26,936 bases of DNA from a virus, in IMG/VR virus record IMGVR_UViG_3300025300_000084, positions 1 to 26,936 of that record; one strand, 5' to 3'. Of the stretch, positions 22,824-26,936 are shown piece after piece. The translations under genes and the position numbers were made by a program. Below the pieces are notes generated by a model. It was not told where the DNA came from and did no database searches. It was given only the letters and a program-made list of their open reading frames with translations. The stretch's first letter is position 1. Every line of letters starts with the position of its first letter.

Positions 22824-22885
22824 GGGGGTGTTAGGTCTGGCGATTAAAGACCTATTCCAAGCCAATTGTTGGCAAGGACACCCCC
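22824..22885 (-). ncRNA. Candidate structured leader RNA, three-way junction
   Basis: Almost all 62 bases can pair. Outer stem: 824-831 with 878-885 (GGGGGTGT/ACACCCCC, 8 bp). Arm A: 832-838 with 848-854 (TAGGTCT/AGACCTA, 7 bp, 9-nt loop). Arm B: 861-865 with 869-873 (GCCAA/TTGGC, 3-nt loop), extended past an AA/AA internal loop by CC 857-858 with GG 876-877. (Positions are offsets from 22000.) It fills most of the 97-base gap before the 49-aa gene on the minus strand, ending 14 bases before the ribosome site. A second ACCCCC next to the outer stem gives a competing pairing, so a switch is possible. No T-run follows. It matches no riboswitch class I know. Confidence 0.55.
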
Positions 22886-22896
22886 ATAACTACTGA

Positions 22897-23526
22897 CTAA
22901 TTTTCGACTTCATATGGGAGCCAGCTATCTACTGCTGCGAAGGCTTTATAGATCTGGCCATCATAGGTAGCTTCTCCATTCTCATTGAAGTTAACTAGAT
23001 TGATGTAGACCTTTTTGCCATCAGCTATGACAGGCTCTCCCTGTGCATCCAGCTTGGGAATTCCCCTTTTCCACTTGATTTTGCACCTGGCTGGCATTCC
23101 AATGCACCATTCAAGGGCATTTGCGTATTCCTGGTTGGTGTGGATCGACCCCTTATGGCCAATTGCCTTCAACATGTCCGCCATCATGTTAGATCCAACT
23201 CGACTACCCTTTCTGAAAGGTGACCTGCTTATGTACTGAAATCGCACTATTCTGCCCTTGCCCTCATCTGTCACTAGCCCTTCCTGGTCAAACAAACCAA
23301 TAAGCTCCAAAGAGTAGAGAGCAAACAGAAAGTCGTTGTTGTCCAAGTTAAATTTTATCGGCACAGTTCCCGTCTCATCCACTGTGGACATTTGGCCATC
23401 AATGATCTTTGCCAAATATATGCCACGTTTGGGTGGGGCAAAAGTTTCTGACGGGAGTGTGTAACTACTCAGATCAATGGGATCTGACTCTGGTTCTCTG
23501 ACTGGTAAGTGACTGAGATCAGCCAT
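22897..23526 (-). CDS. Hypothetical recombination-partner protein (possible ssDNA-binding role)
   Basis: A 209-aa soluble protein with a Pro/Ser N-terminal lead and a compact alpha/beta body: GIYLAKIIDGQMS, VPIKFNLDNNDFLFAL, GRIVRFQYISRSP, NMMADMLKAIGHKG, ARCKIKWKRGIPK, KVYINLVNFNE. The start overlaps the Sak4-like gene by eight bases, with AGGAG nine bases upstream. Genes next to Sak4-type ATPases often encode ssDNA-binding or DUF669-like partners, and the basic KWKRG segment and central strands would suit that. This is context-based; no OB-fold signature is proven. Confidence 0.5.
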   Translation of the reverse strand: MADLSHLPVREPESDPIDLSSYTLPSETFAPPKRGIYLAKIIDGQMSTVDETGTVPIKFNLDNNDFLFALYSLELIGLFDQEGLVTDEGKGRIVRFQYISRSPFRKGSRVGSNMMADMLKAIGHKGSIHTNQEYANALEWCIGMPARCKIKWKRGIPKLDAQGEPVIADGKKVYINLVNFNENGEATYDGQIYKAFAAVDSWLPYEVEN

Positions 23527-24454
23527 GATGATTTACTCCTAGTTTTGTTGGTTTTAGGATTCCAGCTAATTCCTTGAACACATTATGTTTAAGGTCGTTA
23601 ACTATAAACTTTGGAACTTGACTGTGATCTATGCTGGCAGGTAGCCTCAACCCACATAGATAAGGGATTCTTGGATTGTCCTTGTCGAAGTGCTGCTGAA
23701 TGTAGACTTTGTAGATGTTGCCAACTACCTTTTTACCCCCAGGTCCAGGAACCCAGCCCTCTTCAGATGACAGGCGTAAGGTATGGTAAAACCAACTGGG
23801 CACTTCAGAGGTCAGCTTAGTACCTACCAGAGCCGGTCCAACGACATCACCTATCTTTTTATCCTCCACCTCCTTCTCTCGTGCTGTCCAGGCTGTAATG
23901 CCTGGTAATCCAACTGATTGACTGACATAGCGTTCAATGCGGGAGAAGATTGTGCCATACATGCCAGTAGGCACCCCAATAATCATGGTTGTGCCATCCT
24001 TGAAATGAACAGGAGGCTTTTCATAGCGATTGTTGGTATCAGGATTGACTGAGATCTGACCATCCTCAATTCTCTCGTTAATTCGCCTGTACATGGCACT
24101 GGTGAAGCTTGTGAGGCCCTCATAGACCCTGGCCCCTACTTTGTCCCAAGTCTCAGTGGTGGGTGGTCTGAGGCTGTTTACTGGGTCAGACATGTCTTCT
24201 GGCCACCATGCTTTACTCACTCGATCCAGAGCCTCGAAAGTGTACGGATGAGCCGCCAGGTGCCAGACCTCAATTTTACCCTCGTCAATTTTGTCCTGGA
24301 TGGTTGCATCCCCACCTCCATCAGCACTGTATAGACGGGTGATCATTTTGCCATCTGTAACGTCATGGACATAGTCAGCCAGTTGACCTGCTAGAAGGGT
24401 CTTACCCTGAGCATATCTGCCGTACCAAATATAGCTGGATCTTGGAATGATCAT
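23519..24454 (-). CDS. Sak4-like RecA-fold ATPase (AAA_24 type)
   Basis: A 311-aa ATPase. Starting from ATG 24454, it opens IIPRSSYIWYGRYAQGKTLL, with Walker A GRYAQGKT at 12-19 right at the N-terminus, as in Sak4/AAA_24 proteins. YSADGGG and a GITAWTAREKE stretch follow, then the beta-rich end. Phage Sak4 proteins assist single-strand annealing and replication-linked recombination with an SSB partner. ATG 24454 overlaps the previous stop as ATGA and has GGAGGAGG upstream; an ATG 36 bases earlier lacks these. The neighbours (Cas4-like nuclease on one side, putative partner on the other) complete a recombination module. Confidence 0.75.
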   Translation of the reverse strand: MIIPRSSYIWYGRYAQGKTLLAGQLADYVHDVTDGKMITRLYSADGGGDATIQDKIDEGKIEVWHLAAHPYTFEALDRVSKAWWPEDMSDPVNSLRPPTTETWDKVGARVYEGLTSFTSAMYRRINERIEDGQISVNPDTNNRYEKPPVHFKDGTTMIIGVPTGMYGTIFSRIERYVSQSVGLPGITAWTAREKEVEDKKIGDVVGPALVGTKLTSEVPSWFYHTLRLSSEEGWVPGPGGKKVVGNIYKVYIQQHFDKDNPRIPYLCGLRLPASIDHSQVPKFIVNDLKHNVFKELAGILKPTKLGVNHHG

Positions 24455-24657
24455 TGTCCTGTAATAACCTCCTCCATACCCTTCTGCCATCTATCCGGTA
24501 TGGATACAGCGGGTGGGTTATTAACCCTGGCCAATTGGATCTGAAGGGGCCTGTCACAGGCATGATAGGCCACATCAACAACCTCAAAGTCACCCAGATG
24601 GCTAAAACTGTCTGCCACACACTGTGCAACCTCATGAAGGGTCAGGTTAATCTGCAC
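24451..24657 (-). CDS. Small hypothetical protein in the recombination module
   Basis: A 68-aa protein with a helical start (LTLHEVAQCVADSFSHL), a short strand region (FEVVDVAYHA, PLQIQLARV) and a basic/acidic end. It overlaps the preceding gene by 11 bases, and its stop overlaps the ATPase start as ATGA, so it is almost certainly translated. A similar frame on the opposite strand is judged to be a shadow. Function unknown. Confidence 0.6.
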   Translation of the reverse strand: MQINLTLHEVAQCVADSFSHLGDFEVVDVAYHACDRPLQIQLARVNNPPAVSIPDRWQKGMEEVITGQ

Positions 24658-25063
24658 TTTCCACCCCCAGAACTGCCTCCAGCTGTTCTACTGGCAGGCC
24701 CTCCTCCAACTCCAACCAATCTGCTATAGCCTCACGGGTCCAATTGTGTTTATCATTCAGATGAAAGGTGATAATGGCCCCTAATTCTGCTTTCTTTCTG
24801 CATGCAGGGCAACGAACCTGTTTTGTAATGTTCCACTGCTCCGGGTAGACGATTTGGGAAGACCCTGTTTCCTTGGTAGTCCTCCAGAACTTTCCATTTC
24901 TGCCCAGTATTCTGGTCCCTATAGCTACTTTTTCTGTAGTCATTCCACCAACAGCCAGAAATGCGGCACCTAAGGCGCAGGTGCCTTTGTCTTTATGTGA
25001 GAAGATGCCCTGAACTTGCCTGCTCAAGGTACTACCCAACCGGATTGCTTCGCTTAGTCTCAT
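24647..25063 (-). CDS. Conserved-looking phage protein with zinc site
   Basis: A 138-aa protein. Residues 1-50 are a helical domain containing LSEAIRLGSTLSRQ and CALGAAFLAVGG; residues ~84-110 hold CPAC followed by ITFHLNDKHNWTREAIADWLE, in which the two Cys and the two His could bind zinc. The 'LND...W-T/S-R-E-x-IADW' ending recurs in many phage early-region proteins of unknown job. It begins eight bases after the nuclease stop with GGAGG about 12 bases upstream. Confidence 0.65.
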   Translation of the reverse strand: MRLSEAIRLGSTLSRQVQGIFSHKDKGTCALGAAFLAVGGMTTEKVAIGTRILGRNGKFWRTTKETGSSQIVYPEQWNITKQVRCPACRKKAELGAIITFHLNDKHNWTREAIADWLELEEGLPVEQLEAVLGVESAD

Positions 25064-25071
25064 GTTGTTGT

Positions 25072-26214
25072 TTAACCTCCAATCAATAACTCAGTTTCGT
25101 GATTCGGAATGCGCTTTGTGTACAGCCCACTACCCACAGGATCATCCCTCACAGCCTCGTCAAAGCAAGCTGACACAAATTGGCAAGGATAGCTGTTGGT
25201 GTATTTGTAACAGTGGTCTGTGTTCATCGTTGCAGTCGCTTCAATGGTCTCAATTCGTGACTGTTCCTCAGTTAGTACATATCGCCTCCACCGTTCAACC
25301 ATGAGGGGATTAACCCCAATGGGTTCTGGCTGCACAAACTGGGCTGCTTTGACTTCTCTGGGCAGGTCATTTACATATTGTTCAATGGATATGGACGACA
25401 GGTCTGACAACAGCACTGGAGGGCCTAAACGATAGTTGTCATGGCTTGTCTTGGCAGAAACCAGCCCATCCTCCACCCCAGAGGTATAAGCCCATGTGAG
25501 GGGGCTGTAGTAGCGTTTATATCCCAGCCTGTTGTCCATGCGCTGAGCACCCTTGAGAATACCCTCCAACAAAAATCCCCCCACTGGCTCACCGTAACAA
25601 TGTTCCACAGCTGCCATTTGTCCCTGAACTAAAACACTATGGGCAAGATTGCGATCAAGGTCGCCAATTCTCGCTTGCTTCATGGTCTTCAGGTCCATCA
25701 CATATAGCAGTTTATCGGACTTGCGCCGAAGGATTATGTCTGGCCTGGATAACCAGACAACATCTGTTGAGTAGTAGCCCAATGATTTAGCATGTACCAT
25801 CTCATGCACATAACCCAGTGAGTACTCCAACTCCTTCTCGATAGCCACAATCTCATATTCATCTAGGATCGCAGGCACTCTCACTTCCAGCCATGCCCAC
25901 ATCACAGCCTCTATCCAAGTGGCTTGTTCTTTGGCTGAAAGATCAAGAGGTGGTCCTTCTTCAGGCCATGAGAATTGTTCTGCCTTGTCCATAAAAGACC
26001 AAATCAGCTCCTGAGCAATCCTTGTGGCTGTTTCTTTGACAGGATTCACTATCAGCCTCTCCAAAACCTCATGAACGGTAGTCCCAACCTCAAAGTAGCT
26101 GGGCCTCGCCATGGGTGTTATACCTCTGCCGTTATGTTCATAGCCCAGGTAACGCAGGCGAGAGCAGTTCAGGCCATCAACATACCGAGAGCGGTCTGTA
26201 TAGATGGTTTTCAT
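25072..26214 (-). CDS. Cas4/RecB-like PD-(D/E)XK nuclease with Fe-S cluster
   Basis: A 380-aa nuclease. The motifs are in order: C17 near the N-terminus, FEVGTTVHEVLE with H48, SRPD (D159) then VMDLKT (D174, K176), a downstream Gln in QGQMAA, and C335, C344 and C350 at the C-terminus. One N-terminal plus three C-terminal Cys is the 4Fe-4S arrangement of Cas4 and AddB-type nucleases. It would resect DNA ends to feed the Sak4-like annealing module. GAGGAGGAGG before the ATG is a very strong ribosome site. No CRISPR array or other cas gene is present, so a CRISPR role is not implied. Confidence 0.85.
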   Translation of the reverse strand: MKTIYTDRSRYVDGLNCSRLRYLGYEHNGRGITPMARPSYFEVGTTVHEVLERLIVNPVKETATRIAQELIWSFMDKAEQFSWPEEGPPLDLSAKEQATWIEAVMWAWLEVRVPAILDEYEIVAIEKELEYSLGYVHEMVHAKSLGYYSTDVVWLSRPDIILRRKSDKLLYVMDLKTMKQARIGDLDRNLAHSVLVQGQMAAVEHCYGEPVGGFLLEGILKGAQRMDNRLGYKRYYSPLTWAYTSGVEDGLVSAKTSHDNYRLGPPVLLSDLSSISIEQYVNDLPREVKAAQFVQPEPIGVNPLMVERWRRYVLTEEQSRIETIEATATMNTDHCYKYTNSYPCQFVSACFDEAVRDDPVGSGLYTKRIPNHETELLIGG

Positions 26215-26218
26215 GGAT

Positions 26219-26428
26219 TTACTCCTCCTCCTCTAATATGGCCATGCACTCATCCATCAATGCCAAATATCGTATACGATCTATTGAACTTCCTTTATTC
26301 ACTGGAACATGGCCTTTCTTGAAGTGACGCTCATGGAAGGCAGGTGGGGGCGGTGACCTGATGATTAATCGGAATAGCCGACGAGTCTCACCATGTTGCC
26401 CCCTGCCTCCAATACCCTTCTTAGGCAA
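26219..26428 (-). CDS. Small hypothetical protein with acidic tail
   Basis: A 69-aa protein: a basic, Gly-rich start (PKKGIGGRG), a Pro run (RSPPPPAF), a 'KKGHVPVNKG' stretch like that in NUMOD/AP2-type DNA-binding pieces, and a helix ending in four Glu. The TTG start lies two bases after the preceding stop, and the Glu-coding GAGGAGGAGGAG end doubles as the ribosome site for the nuclease gene. That double use supports it as real. Function unknown. Confidence 0.5.
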   Translation of the reverse strand: MPKKGIGGRGQHGETRRLFRLIIRSPPPPAFHERHFKKGHVPVNKGSSIDRIRYLALMDECMAILEEEE

Positions 26429-26430
26429 TC

Positions 26431-26847
26431 TTATGCACCCTTGATTTCAACTGCAGGCTCACCGTCCATCGACCTCAACATGCTGGCAATTTCATCAGAG
26501 CATTTGTACGTGATTACCTCCTCACACACCTTTCCCCTTGGGCATGTAATGCTCACTTCTACCTTTTTCGGTAGATTTGAGACCTTTATTTCGATATACC
26601 GGCCAGCATCAAAATTTTTTGTAACTGATCCTAGACCTCTGACAGCTGACTTGAGCGATTCCAAATCAAAACACCACTCATTTAGCTTGATACCACCTCG
26701 AAATGTAGGGGCATTTGGGTGAGTCCGCAGGTAGGCCTCTAATTGAGGTAAACTATCCAAGATGGCCTGATTATTGTTGACCTTAGGATTAACGTCAGGG
26801 TTGTCAGCCTTGTCGATCTGAGCAGTAGCTTCATCTTGATATCCCAT
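26431..26847 (-). CDS. Hypothetical early protein
   Basis: A 138-aa protein from ATG 26847, chosen because AAAGGAGA lies eight bases upstream; a start at 26883 in the same frame has no such site, and the frame stays open to the window edge. The product has an acidic N-terminus, a PQLEAYLRTHPNAPTFRGG segment, and beta strands YIEIKVSNLP and KVEVSITCPRG followed by a small helical end. Two cysteines in TCPRGKVC could form a metal site or disulfide. No family recognised. Confidence 0.55.
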   Translation of the reverse strand: MGYQDEATAQIDKADNPDVNPKVNNNQAILDSLPQLEAYLRTHPNAPTFRGGIKLNEWCFDLESLKSAVRGLGSVTKNFDAGRYIEIKVSNLPKKVEVSITCPRGKVCEEVITYKCSDEIASMLRSMDGEPAVEIKGA

Positions 26848-26936
26848 CTTCCATTCTCCTTTAGTTTCTAATTTAACTGTCATTTCTAAGTCATACTCAA
26901 CTCGGTAGCAGGTTATCAGCTGGAGGTTGTGGCTTT

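Noticed and set aside
22824-22885. Purine, TPP or preQ1 riboswitch
   Set aside because: The loop sizes (9 and 3 nt) and junction sequences do not match the conserved cores of these classes as I know them.
24455-24490. Earlier ATG for the Sak4-like gene
   Set aside because: It lacks a ribosome site and would overlap the upstream small gene by 40 bases, whereas ATG 24454 makes an ATGA junction and places Walker A at the expected distance.
25072-26214. CRISPR adaptation role for the Cas4-like nuclease
   Set aside because: No repeat-spacer array and no cas1 or cas2 are in the window; phages commonly carry such nucleases for recombination.
1-26936. Prophage or integrated element signatures
   Set aside because: No integrase, attachment-site duplication, tRNA target or flanking host gene is visible; an XRE gene alone is not evidence of lysogeny.

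Overview
The window is a contiguous piece of a tailed double-stranded DNA phage (Caudoviricetes) with a podovirus-like virion. It carries an N4-gp56-type HK97-fold capsid gene, a head-tail adaptor gene followed directly by a nozzle-like beta-propeller gene, several large helical virion proteins of the ejection type, and no tape measure, sheath or tail-tube genes. Moderate GC content, dense gene packing with ATGA/TAATG junctions, frequent TTG starts and a lack of host-like genes all fit a lytic phage. No integrase or attachment site is visible. A small lipoprotein suggests a didermal (Gram-negative type) host, but the host cannot be named from the sequence. Terminase, portal, replicative helicase and lysis enzymes must lie outside the window or are unrecognised.

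Left arm (1-16728, plus strand, late/structural). A partial scaffold-like protein is followed by a terminator, a good sigma70-type promoter and a structured leader, then the major capsid protein, two beta-rich putative decoration proteins, small head or accessory proteins, a holin-like protein, the adaptor, the nozzle, a lipoprotein and a metallophosphoesterase. A cluster of tiny genes (including a ribbon-helix-helix protein shorter than 60 aa) precedes a tail fibre/adhesin with YadA-like head repeats and a polyglycine tip, and a second extended -10 promoter precedes three large ejection-type virion proteins. The arm ends with a split, membrane-bound GT-C/TPR glycosyltransferase resembling the TMTC family, preceded by an operator-like dyad.

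Right arm (26936-16646, minus strand, early/replication). Reading leftward the genes are: unknown small genes; a Cas4/RecB-like Fe-S PD-(D/E)XK nuclease; a zinc protein; a Sak4-like RecA-fold ATPase with a likely partner protein; a 62-nt candidate three-way-junction RNA; two small ORFs; a phytanoyl-CoA-dioxygenase-like 2OG oxygenase; a zinc/winged-helix protein; queE, a DpdA-type transglycosylase and queD; a family A DNA polymerase fused to an N-terminal Fe-S uracil-DNA glycosylase; and an XRE regulator. The two arms converge near 16.7 kb, where their last genes overlap tail to tail.

The most interesting part is 17047-22476. It appears to be one transcription unit that makes a 7-deazaguanine base (QueD, QueE), inserts it into DNA (DpdA-like), may tailor it (2OG oxygenase), and replicates the genome with a UDG-polymerase fusion whose O-helix motif lacks two normally aromatic residues. 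No queC is present in the window, so 7-carboxy-7-deazaguanine, or something derived from it, is the natural candidate for the DNA base.
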